This document shows, one piece after another, positions 50,747 through 61,490 of a stretch of 64,000 nt of DNA. Each line of letters starts with the position of its first letter. Positions within the stretch are counted from its first letter, which is position 1. The DNA lies in NCBI GenBank assembly GCA_948144175.1, contig CANXME010002278.1:186001-250000 (forward strand). Reading direction: 5' to 3'. Origin of the DNA: Closterium sp. NIES-65 (taxonomy: Eukaryota; Streptophyta; Zygnematophyceae; Desmidiales; Closteriaceae). Position numbers and translations under genes: made by a program. The notes under the pieces are model-generated. The model had not been told where the DNA came from. It saw only the letters and a program-made list of their open reading frames with translations, and searched no databases.

Positions 50747-52710
50747 CTACAGCTCAGACTTCACGTAGGCGAGTCCAGCAATGTCAGCAGTGGCAAAGAC
50801 CAAGTCGTCGACGTACACGAGGATGTAGAACGGCGGCAGAGAGGTGTCGGTGCGCAGAAACAGCGACGGGTTGGCAGTAGAAGGAGCAAACCCAAGAGCC
50901 GCAAGTGTAGTCCTCAGTGTGTCGTGCCACTCACGTGGCGCCTGTCGGAGACCGTAGACTAGACGCCGAAGACTCCACTGGGTACTAGGAGGGAAAGACC
51001 CAGTGAAGCCAGGTGGGCGGCGCAGCCAGATCTCCTCGTGCAAGCTGCCCTGCAAGAAAGCAGTGCTGAAGTCGAGAGAGTGCAGCTCGTAGTCACGGTG
51101 AGCAGCAACGTGCAGCAGTACCCGAAGAGTGGTCATCTTCTGGGTGGGGGAGAAGGTCTGAAAGTAGTCAACTCCCTGTCGCTGACTGAAGCCACGAGCC
51201 ACGTAACGCGCCTTGAAGACAGGCGGAGAACCCGGCGGCCGCTTCACCCTGAAAATCCACATGCCACTGACAATGTTCGCCCCAGGAGGGGGGACAGCGT
51301 CAACGTAGGTGCCTGTGGACTTCCAGGAAGCCATCTCTGCATCCATAGCTGCCTGCCACTGAGAGGAGTAGGGACCCTCTATCGCCTCCGCGTAAGAGCG
51401 CGGAGTAGGGATGTCAAGTGCATCCGGGTCTCCCTCAGGGGTAAGCAGTACGGACACGAGATGAGGTGAAGCAGCTGCCAGACACTGGAACTCCTCCTGC
51501 CGGTCCTCAAGGACGTCCGTGCCAAGGGCACACTCACCCCCGACGGACGGAGGACAGACAGACTCAGACTCAGCGACAAGACTAGCAGCGTAGTCTAGGC
51601 GACAGCGAGCAGCAAAGTCGACGAGCTCAGCAACTAGGGCAGACGCAGCAGTGGACTCGAAAGAAGGGTCAGTGACGACAGTAGCCAGGAGACGCGTGAC
51701 AGTAGGACTGGCAGCACGAAGAGAGTCCGACTCCGGGTCGGCAAGATCAGGAAGAGAGGACTTAGGAGGAGAAGGCAAAGGGGCACGGAGAGGAGCAGTG
51801 GACGGACGCAGAGACATCCTGTGCGTGCCATGGTCAGGAGGAGGACGCGGACGCGAACCACGACCACTAGCGTGAGCAGCACGGACAGGCGACGTAGGGC
51901 GAGAAGCAGGCTCACGACGCTCAGCAAGACCCCTAGTAGGACCAGTGTAGGGAGAAGAAGCAGGCAATGGGGAGGTAGGCTGCAACTGTAACTGTGACGA
52001 GACAGGCAATGGACACTCTAAGGGAGGAGGAGAACCAGTAGAAGGTGGAAGACCAAGAACCTGCTGCAGTAGTGGAACGAAGTACGGTCGAGGCCGCGTG
52101 GCGACGCCAGAAACAGCAGGGACAGCACCAGTACCTCGAGCAGGAGCACCCGCTCCAGCAGCACCTCCAGGAGCTCCAGAACCTCCAGCAGCACTAGGAG
52201 CACCCCCAGCAGGACCGCCAGTGGTAGTCTCAGCGCCAACACCCTCAGCAGCACCAGCTCCAGTCGAACCTGCAGGCCCAGCAGCTCCAGTACTCCCACG
52301 ACGAGCACCTCCGGGACCCGCGACAGCAGCACCCTCAGTAGCCAACGAACCTCCAGCACCAGCAGCACGGCTCCAGCGCCGGGCAAACCACTCGCGCAGC
52401 TCCTGTGGAGAGAGTGGCTCCCGGCGAGACAAAGCACCCGGAGAACCTCCAGGCGGAGCACCTCCAGGCTCACCACCCCCAGGCTCAGCACCCCCAGGCT
52501 CAGCACCCCCAGGCTCAGCACCCCCAGGCGTAGCACCCCCAGGCTCAGCACCCCCAGGCTCAGCACCCCTAGGCTCAGCACCCCCAGTAGCCGAAGAACC
52601 TCCAGCACCAGCAGCACGGCTCCAGCGCCGGGCAAACCACTCGCGCAGCTCCTGTGGAGAGAGTGGCTCCCGGCGAGACGATTCACCCGTAGAACCTCCA
52701 GGCGGAGCAC
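50747..52710 (-). pseudogene. Copia linker and reverse transcriptase (element B)
   Basis: A 561-codon frame from 52432 plus upstream repeats. The linker holds LSPQELREWFARRWSRAAG twice at DNA level (two 249-bp tandem copies, starting about 52347 and 52596) and 15-bp GGAEP units. Then PRPYFVPLLQQVLGLPPS, RPSTAPLRAPLPSPPKSS and AELVDFAARCRLDYAASL. Reverse transcriptase: MWIFRVKRPPGSPPVFKARY, LHSLDFSTAFLQGSLHEEIW, YGLRQAPREWHDTL, ILVYVDDLVFATAD (YVDD intact). It ends at TAG 50747-50749, where L has CAG. This is the best preserved reverse transcriptase of its family here. Confidence 0.92.
52347..52705. repeat. 249-bp tandem duplication and 15-bp GGAEP repeats in B linker
   Basis: GAACCTCCAGCACCAGCAGCACGG occurs at about 52347 and 52596, each followed by the same ~90 bases. 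Between them are about nine 15-bp units, CACCCCCAGGCTCAG, encoding GGAEP on the minus strand. The same units recur at 60427-60540 on the other side of A. Confidence 0.85.
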
Positions 52711-53861
52711 TGCGGAGATAACTGCAGCAACGGGAGCTAGGCTACCGGCAAGGCACGTGCGCTCGTGTGATCTCTGCGTTCGTTAGTCCTTAGTTGTTTT
52801 CCTTGTGCACACACTACTTGCTAGTTCACGGGGAAAATTGGCAAGAGTTTTTACTAGGAAAAAGGTTCAGAACAATGGTACAATGAAGTTGGCACAGCAA
52901 GACTACATCAGAGCAAGCATTCAGGTCGGCCAACTGCCAACGCAGCTTGGTCGACCGTGCTCCAGCACGACTTGGTCGACCGCGCTCCAGCAAGGCAAGG
53001 TCGACGGCGTGCCAACGTCACAGGTTGACGGCGTGACAGCGTTGCTCACGCAGGACAGCAGTGCACCCTGCTTCGCAGTTGCGTGCAGGTGATTGGCGTG
53101 CAGAGTCTCGTCACCTACACAGCGCACAACACCACGTCAACCTCGAGCTGACGACTGCCTCTGATCGGCCACGTCGACCTCGGGATACCACCACCGAGGT
53201 CGGGCTCGCCAACTTCACCTGGGCGACCGTCGCACTCCTCCGCAGCACTTCGTCACCCAGGTAACCTGGTCGACCAGGCAACCACGTCGACCAGCAGCTC
53301 CCGTACGTGCCCGTCGACCTCCCAAGTCGACGACCACCTCCACGTCGACCTCACCAGGTCGACGACACCATCGGTCGACCTCCTCCAGGTCGACATCCCC
53401 TCTAGTCGACCAACTCCTCGTCGACCAGCACTCCTGGTCGACCTGCTCCTCGTCGACCAACACAGTCGTCGGCTGACCACCCACGTCAGCCACCCGATGC
53501 TGGCGTCACGAAGTTGACTCCCCGATATTCAACGCCCAACTGTTCGGCGTCCTGAGTCGAGGTCGACGTCGACCCCTCCTTCGTCGACCACCAGGTCCAG
53601 TCGACCACTTAACAGGTCGACCAGCAGTCCGTTAGCCGACTGCCGAAGTCGGCTTCCCCAAGTTGACGTCACCAAGTTGACGTCCTCCGCAGGTCGACAC
53701 CCAAGTCGACCTCCCTGAAGTCGGCAGTCGGCGCCTGTGCAGGTCGACCTCCTCGTCGACCAGCTCACCCACTGCTGAAGGCCGGCTGCTCCCCTCACAC
53801 CCGACCACGAAGTCGGCTCCGCCCAAGCGAGGACGGGGCCAACACCCAACTCCCGTTGACA
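52711..53861 (-). repeat. A 3' LTR (1,151 bp), rich in GTCGAC
   Basis: On the minus strand TGTCAACGGGAG to CAGTTATCTCCGCA. By eye it holds about 25 copies of the palindrome GTCGAC, some within longer palindromes such as CCTGGTCGACCAGG. A polypurine tract, GGCAGGGGAG, abuts it at 53862-53871. Confidence 0.92.
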
Positions 53862-53871
53862 CTCCCCTGCC

Positions 53872-54019
53872 GCGTTCACGCTTGGGCCCCCAGCCCACAC
53901 GGCGGTAGAGCTCCGAGAATAGCCCGTCAGCGTGCACCCAACACACAGCATGCTGGTCACCGCACCAGCCATGCAAGAGGGCATGGCACCTACTGCTGCA
54001 CGTCGTTGTCGCCGTCGCT
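53872..54019 (-). other. 3' untranslated region of A
   Basis: Short stretch between the end of RNase H and the polypurine tract. No coding recognised. Confidence 0.5.
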
Positions 54020-54380
54020 CACGTCGGCCAAGCGCACCTGACCGATTGTGACGGAGCACCGGTTGAAGGCTGGATAGTGCAGCGCCTTCGTCAGGAAATC
54101 TGCCGGCTGCTCAGCGGTTGGGATGTACTACAGCGAGAACTTCCCACGCTTCACCATGTGCTGCAGCCAGGCCTGTCGCCGCTCCATGTGCTTGAGGTTG
54201 CCCGTCAACCCCATGCCCTCGGCGACCGTGATGGCCGACTTGTTGTCCACTCGCAGGACATTCGGCTTCCCGGCGTCCAGTTGCCGGAATTCTGCGAGGA
54301 GGAAGCGAAGGCGGCGTCCCTCCTTGCCAGCTTCAGTGGCCGCCACGTACTCCGACTCGGTCGACGACAGCGTCGCGCAC
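54020..54380 (-). pseudogene. Copia RNase H end (element A)
   Basis: After a frameshift near 54380 the RNase H continues: LSSTESEYVAATEAGKEG with its acidic residue, then LRVDNKSAITVAEGMGLTG and KHMERRQAWLQHMVKRGKF. A TAG at 54128-54130 follows, then YIPTAEQPADFLTKALHY, the standard C-terminal end. Both breaks are small, so the domain was recently one frame with the main polyprotein. Confidence 0.85.
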
Positions 54381-56684
54381 TTGATGCGCTAGGCTCGACC
54401 AGGAGACTGCAGCCCCTCCGTAGACGAACACGTAGCCACCCGTGCTCGTCCTGTTCTGTTTATCACCAGCGTCGTCGGCGTCCACGTAGCCGACCAGCTC
54501 CAGCGACCCAGGTCCACCGCCGAACTCCAGTGCGGTGTCGCGCGTATTGGCGAGGTAGGCGAGGCAGCGGTCGACCTCGCGCCAGTGCTGGTCGCTCCTC
54601 ACCGTGAGGCCGCTCCCCAGCTTGCTGCAGGCGAAGGCGATGTCCGGCCTCGTCGTCGTCACCGCGAACTGCAGCGAGCCGACCTTCTGCCGGTACTCCT
54701 CTTCCTGCCGCTCCTGTGCCTCCTCGTCATCGAACGTGAGCTCGGCATAGGCATCGACCGAGACCGGCGTCTTCGGGGTGCGCCCGGTCTGCTCCTCGTC
54801 GATGAAGCGCCTACGAAGCTTGTCGGCGTAGCCCTGCTGGTGCAGCCACAGCTTCCCCGCCGACCTGTCGCGGACGATCTCTAGCCCGAGGTACTTCCGC
54901 ACCGGCGAGATCTCACGCAGCTCGAAGGCGGCTTCCAGAAGCCCCTTCAGCTCCTTCAACATCGCGGCGCTACTGCTGGCGGCAAGTAGGTCGTCGACGT
55001 AGACCAGCACCCAGCAGGCCACTCCGTCCTTTCCGTCCTTGAAGTAGAGAGCCTCGTCGACCTGGCTCTTCTTCCACCAAGCGCCGACCAGCACGTCATT
55101 GAGCGCCAAGTACCATAGCAGCGGCGACTGCTTTAGCCCGTACAGGTTCTTCAGCAGCTTGCACACCCGGCCGGTCCCGTCGTTGAAGTAGTCCGGCTGG
55201 GACATGTAGAGCACCCTGTCGAGCTTGCTCCGCAAGAAGGCGTTCTTCATGTCGAGCTGCATCAGGTTGAGGTTGCGGACGGCGACGATGCTGAGGAAGA
55301 TCCTCAGCGTGACGTAGCTGCCCACCGGCGCGAACGTCTCGTCGTAGTCGGCGCCGTACACCTGCGTGAAGCCCTTCACAACCAGCCTCGCCTTCTTGCG
55401 CTCAACGGTGTCGTCGACGTGGTACTTCGTCGTCAACACCCACCGGTTCTTCATGACGTTCACTCCCGGCGGACGTTCGACCAACTCCCACGTTCCCATG
55501 TTGAGGAGGCTGCGAATCTCCTCCTCCATGGCGGCCTTCACCGCCGGGCCCTTCCAGCTCGCCAACGCCTCCTTCACCGTCATCGTCGAGATGTCCCAAC
55601 GGTGCTCGGGGTCGGCTAGCATGTCGGGGTCGAGTTCTGGAAACTCCTCATCCTCCTCGGCATCGTCGTACAGCAGGTCGTCGGCCTCATCGTCCACGTC
55701 GTACACCGTGGTGAAGGCAGCGGGGACGAAGAAGTCAGGCGGTCTCCGAAGTCGGCCTGAACGCCGTGGTCCTGGCTGGACCTCCTCGGCGTCCCCTCCA
55801 TCGTTGCTGTTGTCGCTGCCCTCGGCGTCCTGCTGCTCCTCAGCCGGCGTACCAGCCGACTTCTCCCCTATGGTCGGCTCCCCTGCCGACTGCCCGGTCG
55901 CCGACTGCTCCTTGGTCGGCGTCACTGCTGCCTGCTCCTTTGTCGGCCGCTGGTCCTCGACCTGCTTCTTGACCTGCTCCTCCCCTGTCGACGTCGACTG
56001 CAATCCCACGTCGACCTGCCGCTCGTCACGTCGGCCACGGGCGATGCACTTAGCCGAAGGCAACGTCCCACTACTCCCCACATCGCCGGAGGCCGACACC
56101 GAGGTCAGCCTACGCAGGTCGGCCACGAGGGGAGGGGCAGGGGTCGGAGGGGGAGGGGTAGGGCGGACGTCCTCAACGTCCGTAATAGCAAGCTCACCGA
56201 CCTCGGCAAGTAGTGGCAGCGTCGCCGACGAGGTGTCAGAGGGCGGGGTGGGCGACGAGCGGCCGGACACCGACCCGTACTCCGTCTTCCATTCGGCCAG
56301 CGACAGCTCCTCGTAGAACACCACATCCGACGTGGTGACCACCCGGTCGGCGTCGACGTCGAGGAGCTCCCAGCCCTTGCTCGCCGCCGACACGCCAAGG
56401 TGCAGGCCCCACCTGGCCTTCGGCTGCAGCTTCCCACCACGCTGCTGCTCGGTGACTAAGAACTGCGCCATGCAGCCCCACACCCGCGCCAGCGACAAGT
56501 CGGGCTTCTTCCCGGTCAGCAGCTGGTACGGCGTCGTCCCCGGCGGCAGCGCCGACCTCTCAAGGCAGTTGCGGACCCAGACGGCCTGCCGGAGAGCGAG
56601 GTGCCACCAGTGGTGCTGCACGCCCATGTGCAGCAGCATTGTCCGCACCGACTCCACCACCGTCCTCATCTCCCGCTCCGCCAT
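54333..56684 (-). pseudogene. Copia integrase end, reverse transcriptase and RNase H (element A)
   Basis: A 783-codon frame. It begins with MAEREMRTVVESVRTMLLHM, whose E is the catalytic glutamate of integrase. Then KKPDLSLARVWGCMAQFLV and WGLHLGVSAASKGWELLD, a linker with ARGRRDERQVDVG and Glu/Thr-rich sequence, RRSGRLRRPPDFFVPAAF. Reverse transcriptase: MGTWELVERPPGVNVMKNRW, QLDMKNAFLRSKLDRVLYMS, YGLKQSPLLWYLALNDVL and VLVYVDDLLAASSS (YVDD intact). RNase H: LVGYVDADDAGDKQNRTSTG. It is in a different frame from the integrase core upstream, with a break near 56715-56735. Confidence 0.93.
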
Positions 56685-56713
56685 GTCGTTCTGCTGCAGA
56701 GTGTATGGGCAGG

Positions 56714-57655
56714 TCAGGTTGGGACGATCCCCTTGCCGTTCACGAAGTCGGTGAACTGCTTCCCGAGGAACTCCCCTCCCCGGTCAGAGCGCAGCATTAA
56801 TACCGACCTCTTCGTCTGCCGCTCAGCCACTGCCAGCCACTGCACGAACGCCGGCAACGCATCTGACTTCTTGGTGACCGGCTTCACCCACACGTAGCGG
56901 GTCTTGCGGTCCTTCAGCAACAAGAAGTACAGGCTGCCATCCTTGGCAGCCACGCGGAATGGGCCGCACAGGTCGATGTGCACGACGGCCAGCACATCAT
57001 CGGCGTCGGAGCCTTGGTCGGGGAAGGTGTGTCGCGCCAGCTTCCCGCCGACGCACGAGACACACGGGGAGTCGGCGTCCGTCGCCGACTTGAGGTCCAG
57101 CCCAGTGCCGACCTCGTTCTTCGCTGAGCTCCGTATGGTGTCCATGCTGACATATGCAAGTCTCGCATGCATCCGGTCCGGCGTGGACTTCGTCTTTGAG
57201 ACGATCGCCCGCAGAGCCACCACCTCCGACGTGGGCGGCGTCGACCTCGTCGCGCAGGGACGCAGGTCGGTGCAGAGGACTCGCCCAGAGTACGTCGCCC
57301 GCCCGAGCACCTCCCCTGTTGCCGAGACGAGCAGCATGCCGTCACCGTCCTCCTGCAGCTTCACGCCGTGCTCCTTCAGCTGGCCGGCCGACAGCAGGTT
57401 GGCCCGCACACCCGGGACGTACAGCACGCCGGGGATGAGCACCTCGTTCCCGGCCTCTCCTTGCAGGGAGACGGTGCCACGGCCCTGAACGTCCTGCAGT
57501 GCCCCATTAAAGCCGCGCACGTGCTTGATGGAGCCACTCGGCTGCAGGTCGACGAAGGCTTCCTTCGTTCCCATCAGGTGGTGGGAGCAACCGCTGTCGA
57601 GCAGGACCACCGCCGGGTTCGCCTGCACAGCCGCCGCCACCGCCTGGAAGTCCTC
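56714..57655 (-). pseudogene. Copia protease and integrase core (element A)
   Basis: It follows a single UGA after Gag in the same frame. Protease: NPAVVLLDSGCSHHLMG (D-S-G intact). Then GVLYVPGVRANLLSAGQL. The integrase zinc domain: MHARLAYVSMDTIRS (the H-H pair reduced) and SPCVSCVGGKLARHTF. Core: VVHIDLCGPFRVAAKDGS with the first D, LLKDRKTRYVWVKPV and MLRSDRGGEFLGKQF with the second D. It stops at 56714, and the glutamate block is in the next frame. The protein would process Gag-Pol and integrate the cDNA. Confidence 0.9.
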
Positions 57656-59008
57656 TCAGGCCTCCGGCGCCAGAGAGATGGTCGGCTCCACGACGCCGAC
57701 CAGCGAGCAAGACGCCATCTTGTCGTCTCGCCCCTTGCCGCCTGCAACGGAGTCGGCGTCCTTCGCCGAAGTCGATGCCTTGGTCGACTGTTTCTCCTTG
57801 CGCGGATGATTTCCCCCACGACGAGGACGACGGCTGCCAGACCTCCCGCGGCTGCCCTTGTCGTCGTCGTCGGAGTCACTGCGGTCGGGACAATCGAAGG
57901 AGAGGTGATCGGGGCTGTGGCAGATCCAGCACTCCCGATGTCGACCTCCTCCTCCTCGACCGCCGTCCTTGGTCGACTTCTTCTCGACCTCCTTGGTCGA
58001 CTTCCAGCCACCGCTCCCGCCGCCACCAGACTGTCCGCGCTGTCCTGGTCTGACTCCTTGCTTTGCCGGAGCGACGAAGTTGGCCTGCGCCAAGAGCTCC
58101 TGCGATCGCTCAGCCTCCTGCATCGCCTCGTCCTGCAGGATGTACGAGGTCAGGTTGTCCTCGTTGAGCGTCGCCCTCGTGCTCGGCGCCATAGACAGCC
58201 GCTTCAGGAGGTTATAGCTGCTAGACAGTCCCTGCATGACATGGGTGATGTACGACGCCGTGGAGTACTGCGCGCCGGCCATCCTGATGGTGGCGAGAAT
58301 TCGCCTGGCTCGGTTGCAGTAGTCGGTCGCACTCTCCTCGTCGCCCATACGCAGGTGCGTCAGCTGTCCCTCCAGCTGGGCGATGAACAGGTCGTCGGTG
58401 ACCTGGTACGTAGACTCAATGAAGTGCCACGCCCAGTGGCCGGCGTCGAGGTACTCCCGGCACCACTTCAAGGCGATCTGCACGCCCGGCGAGCAGCACC
58501 GCGAGATGACCGTGAAGGTCAACAGCTGCACGGCGCGAAACTCCGCACGCAGGTCGGGGTGGTGCTCCCCCGGCGTCGCCACGGTCCCTCGGGCGAAGCC
58601 GATCAGCCCGGCCATCTCCAGCTGGGGCTCGATGGCTTCCTTCCAGGTGAGAATGTCGGGTCGACCGACCAGCGGAGGGGTGACCGAGATCCTGTCCGGC
58701 GTAAACTTGAAGTAGCCGTAGCTCCGCGCAATCCCACCTGCCGTCACCTAGGACGCCGACATCGGCGACACCCCACTCCGTTGACCTCCGACGTCACCCC
58801 GCGAAGAGCCTGCAGTCGCCGACGACTGCATCCCTTGCGCCTGAACGCCGCCGACTTCACCGGCGTGTATCACACCTCGTTGCCTCGACGTGCCTCCCAC
58901 ATTGCTGCCGACCTGACCTCCACCGGCGTTGACGCCCACGTCGACGCCGCCTTCGTTGTTCACCGGACGAGGAGAGGCAGGTCGAGACGGGTGCTCCGTC
59001 GCCCACAT
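57656..59008 (-). pseudogene. Copia Gag (element A)
   Basis: From 58747 down, 363 codons are open: GYFKFTPDRISVTPPLVGRP, ILTWKEAIEPQLEMAGLIG, ALKWCREYLDAGHWAWHF, LEGQLTHLRMGDEESATDY and LTSYILQDEAMQEAERSQEL, the Copia Gag fold, then a zinc knuckle CWICHSPDHLSFDC (C-X2-C-X4-H-X4-C). It ends ISLAPEA and a UGA in front of the protease. Upstream, the same frame is open to 59008 across a UAG at 58748-58750, so the true start may be near 59008 or the Gag may start within the shorter frame. Confidence 0.88.
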
Positions 59009-59232
59009 GGAGCGGAGTCAAGCCTCGACGACCGGCCAGGGCAAGTCGCCATACTCATTGGCCTCGTGCTTCCTCCTCGCGTTCTCCAACCGTGCCTCTA
59101 GGGTGTCCACCACCCCCGCGTCACCTACGGCTCCTACCATAGTGACTACCGCACAGTTGCCGGCCTGCAACTACGAAATAGGTAAGTGGTGTCTACGTCA
59201 ACCTGACTGAAAGGTAAGTCGTGTGCCGTCCA
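59009..59232 (-). other. 5' leader of A
   Basis: About 220 bases between the primer site and Gag. The frame on the other strand is open across Gag and is a shadow of it. Confidence 0.5.
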
Positions 59233-59246
59233 CGCTCACCGCACCA
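59233..59246 (-). promoter_or_regulatory. Primer-binding site of A (non-iMet)
   Basis: Minus strand TGGTGCGGTGAGCG directly after the LTR end CTCCGCA. It would pair with a tRNA ending CGCUCACCGCACCA. I cannot assign the tRNA. Confidence 0.65.
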
Positions 59247-60422
59247 TGCGGAGATAACTGCAGCATTGGGAGCTAGGCTACGGGCTAGGCACGTGTGCTC
59301 GTGTGATCTCTGCGTTCGTTAGTCCTTAGTCGTTTTCCTTGTGCACACACTACTTGCTAGTTCACGGGGAAAATTGGCAAGAGTTTTTACTAGGAAAAAG
59401 GTTCAGAACAATGGTACAATGAAGTTGGCACAGCAAGACTACATCAGAGCAAGCATTCAGGTCGGCCAACTGCCAACGCAGCTTGGTCGACCGTGCTCCA
59501 GCACGACTTGGTCGACCGCGCTCCAGCAAGGCAAGGTCGACGGCGTGCCAACGTCACAGGTTGACGGCGTGACAGCGTTGCTCACGCAGGACAGCAGTGC
59601 ACCCTGCTTCGCAGTTGCGTGCAGGTGATTGGCGTGCAGAGTCTCGTCACCTACACAGCGCACAACACCACGTCAACCTCGAGCTGACGACTGCCTCTGA
59701 TCGGCCACGTCGACCTCGGGATACCACCACCGAGGTCGGGCTCGCCAACTTCACCTGGGCGACCGTCGCACTCCTCCGCAGCACTTCGTCACCCAGGTAA
59801 CCTGGTCGACCAGGCAACCACGTCGACCAGCAGCTCCCGTACGTGCCCGTCGACCTCCCAAGTCGACGACCACCTCCACGTCCACCTCACCAGGTCGACG
59901 ACACCATCGGTCGACCTCCTCCAGGTCGACATCCCCTCTGGTCGACCATCTCCTCGTCGACCAGCACTCCTGGTAGACCTGCTCCTCGTCGACCAGCACA
60001 GTCGTCGGCCGACCACCCACGTCGGCCACCGAAAGCTGGCGTCACGAAGTTGACGCCCCGCTACTCAATGCCAAACTGTTCGGCGTCCTGAGTCGAGGTC
60101 AACGTCGGCCCCTCCTTCGTCGACCACCAGGTCCAGTCGACCACTTAACAGGTCGACCAGCAGTCCATGAGCCGATTGCCGAAGTCAGCTTCCCCAAGTT
60201 GACGTCACCAAGTTGACATCCTCCGCAGGTCGACACCCAAGTCGACCTCCCTGAAGTCGGCGCCACCCTGAAGTCGGCGCCCGTGCAGTGGTCCCCCGTG
60301 CAGGTCGACCTCCTCGTCGACCAGCTCACCCACTGCTGAAGGCCGGCTGCTCCCCTCACACCCGACCACGAAGTCGGCTCCGCCCAAGCGAGGACGGGGC
60401 CAATACCCAACTCCCGTTGACA
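59247..60422 (-). repeat. A 5' LTR (1,176 bp)
   Basis: Collinear with the 3' LTR, with more than 20 substitutions and a net 25-base difference near 60255-60300, where this copy has an extra CACCCTGAAGTCGGCGCC-type segment. Confidence 0.92.
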
Positions 60423-60427
60423 AGCAC

Positions 60428-61490
60428 CTCCAGGCTCAGCACCCCCAGGCCCGGTACCCCCAGGCAAAGCACCCCCAGGTGTAGCACCCCCAGGCTCAGC
60501 ACCCCCAGGCTCAGCACCCCCAGGCTCAGCACCCTCAGCAGCACCAGAGTCACCAGTGACCTTGACAGGCTCGACTGCGTCTACCTGGGACACACCTGAA
60601 GGGGAAGGACCCTGAGGGGGGAGGGGGTCTACCTGGGGGGGACCTGGTACAAGGAAGAGCGGGGGCGGGGGGAGGGACGGAGTGCGGTAGGGGAAGAGGC
60701 GGTAGTAGGGGACCGACTCGTCAAACGTGACGTCTTGGGAGGACAGAACACGGCGAGAGGTGGGGTGGTAGAACTGCCACCCAGGCGCGTCAGGGGGGAA
60801 CCCCAGGAAGACGCAAGGAGCAGCACGAGGGGACAACTTGTCCGCAGACAAGTCGCGGACTAACACCCGAGATCCCCAGACCCGGAACGCCGACGCATCG
60901 CCAACCTTCCCCGTCCACAGCAAGGCTGGGGAGGTCTCCGGCCTGGAGACCCTGGGGTGAAGGTTGATCTGATGCGCCGCGTACCTGACTGCAAACGGCC
61001 ACAGAAAATGGGGGGCAGCCGCATGCATCATAGACGTACGAGCGACGTCCATGACCATGCCAATGCGGCGCTCAGCAATCCCATTTTGCTGTGGAGAGTC
61101 CGGAAGCGTGAAGGTCTTACGGATGCCCCGTGCGCGACAGTAGGCTCTCAGAAGGCCAGAGGAAAACTCTCCGCCTCTGTCCGAGTGCAGACGCAGAAAA
61201 GGAAAGTCCGAGCCAAAGCTCTGCCTGAGCTGGAGACGAGCTGCGCGGATCCAGTCGATCAGCACCTCAGTGACATCACCCTTGCTGCGCAAGGGGAAGA
61301 CTGCGGTGTAACGCGAGTAGTCGTCTACAACTAGCAGGAAGTAGCGCTCGTGACCCTGTCCACGGACGCGGGCTGGGCCCCACACGTCCATTTGAAGCGT
61401 CTGCAACGGGGCCTCTGTCGGAGGAAACTGGGAGGAGTGAGGGGCAGCACGCTGGCGCCCCTCGACACAGGGGACACAGGTGGGCCAGGG
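60428..61490 (-). pseudogene. Copia integrase and linker start (element B)
   Basis: On the minus strand after a frameshift near 61485: CVPCVEGRQRAAPHSSQF, LQMDVWGPARVRGQG with the first D, VVDDYSRYTAVFPLRSK, LRLHSDRGGEFSSGLL with the second D, SPQQNGIAERRIGMVMD with the E. Then HFLWPFAVRYAAHQINLH, KVGDASAFRVWGSRVLVRD, FLGFPPDAPGWQFYHPTS, and the linker FLVPGPPQVDPLPPQGPSPS with GGAEP repeats. The catalytic triad is intact and the core has no stop. At 60427 it is interrupted by A. The last residues of the frame beyond that come from A's LTR. Confidence 0.92.

Larger units (their letters stand above)
52711..60422 (-). mobile_element. Copia element A (nested in B)
   Basis: 7,712 bp with LTRs at 52711-53861 (1,151 bp, 3') and 59247-60422 (1,176 bp, 5'). 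Target-site duplication AGCAC at 52706-52710 and 60423-60427. Gag, protease, integrase, reverse transcriptase and RNase H follow in Copia order. It is a different lineage from B, G, F and L: the long LTRs are full of GTCGAC, and the primer site is not the iMet type. LTR differences are more numerous than in J, so it is older. It has several frame breaks. Confidence 0.95.

Noticed and set aside
15489-50749. UAG as a regular glutamine codon in this organism
   Set aside because: TAG also stands at tryptophan (L, near 41010), tyrosine (M, F) and glutamate (G, 20227) positions, and TGA and TAA interrupt the same genes. Decay explains all of it. It is kept only as an alternative to test.
54333-58747. 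Long plus-strand frames at 55366-56316 and 57368-59101 (316 and 577 codons)
   Set aside because: Both lie antisense to well-matched Copia pol and gag of element A. High GC leaves the antisense frame open.
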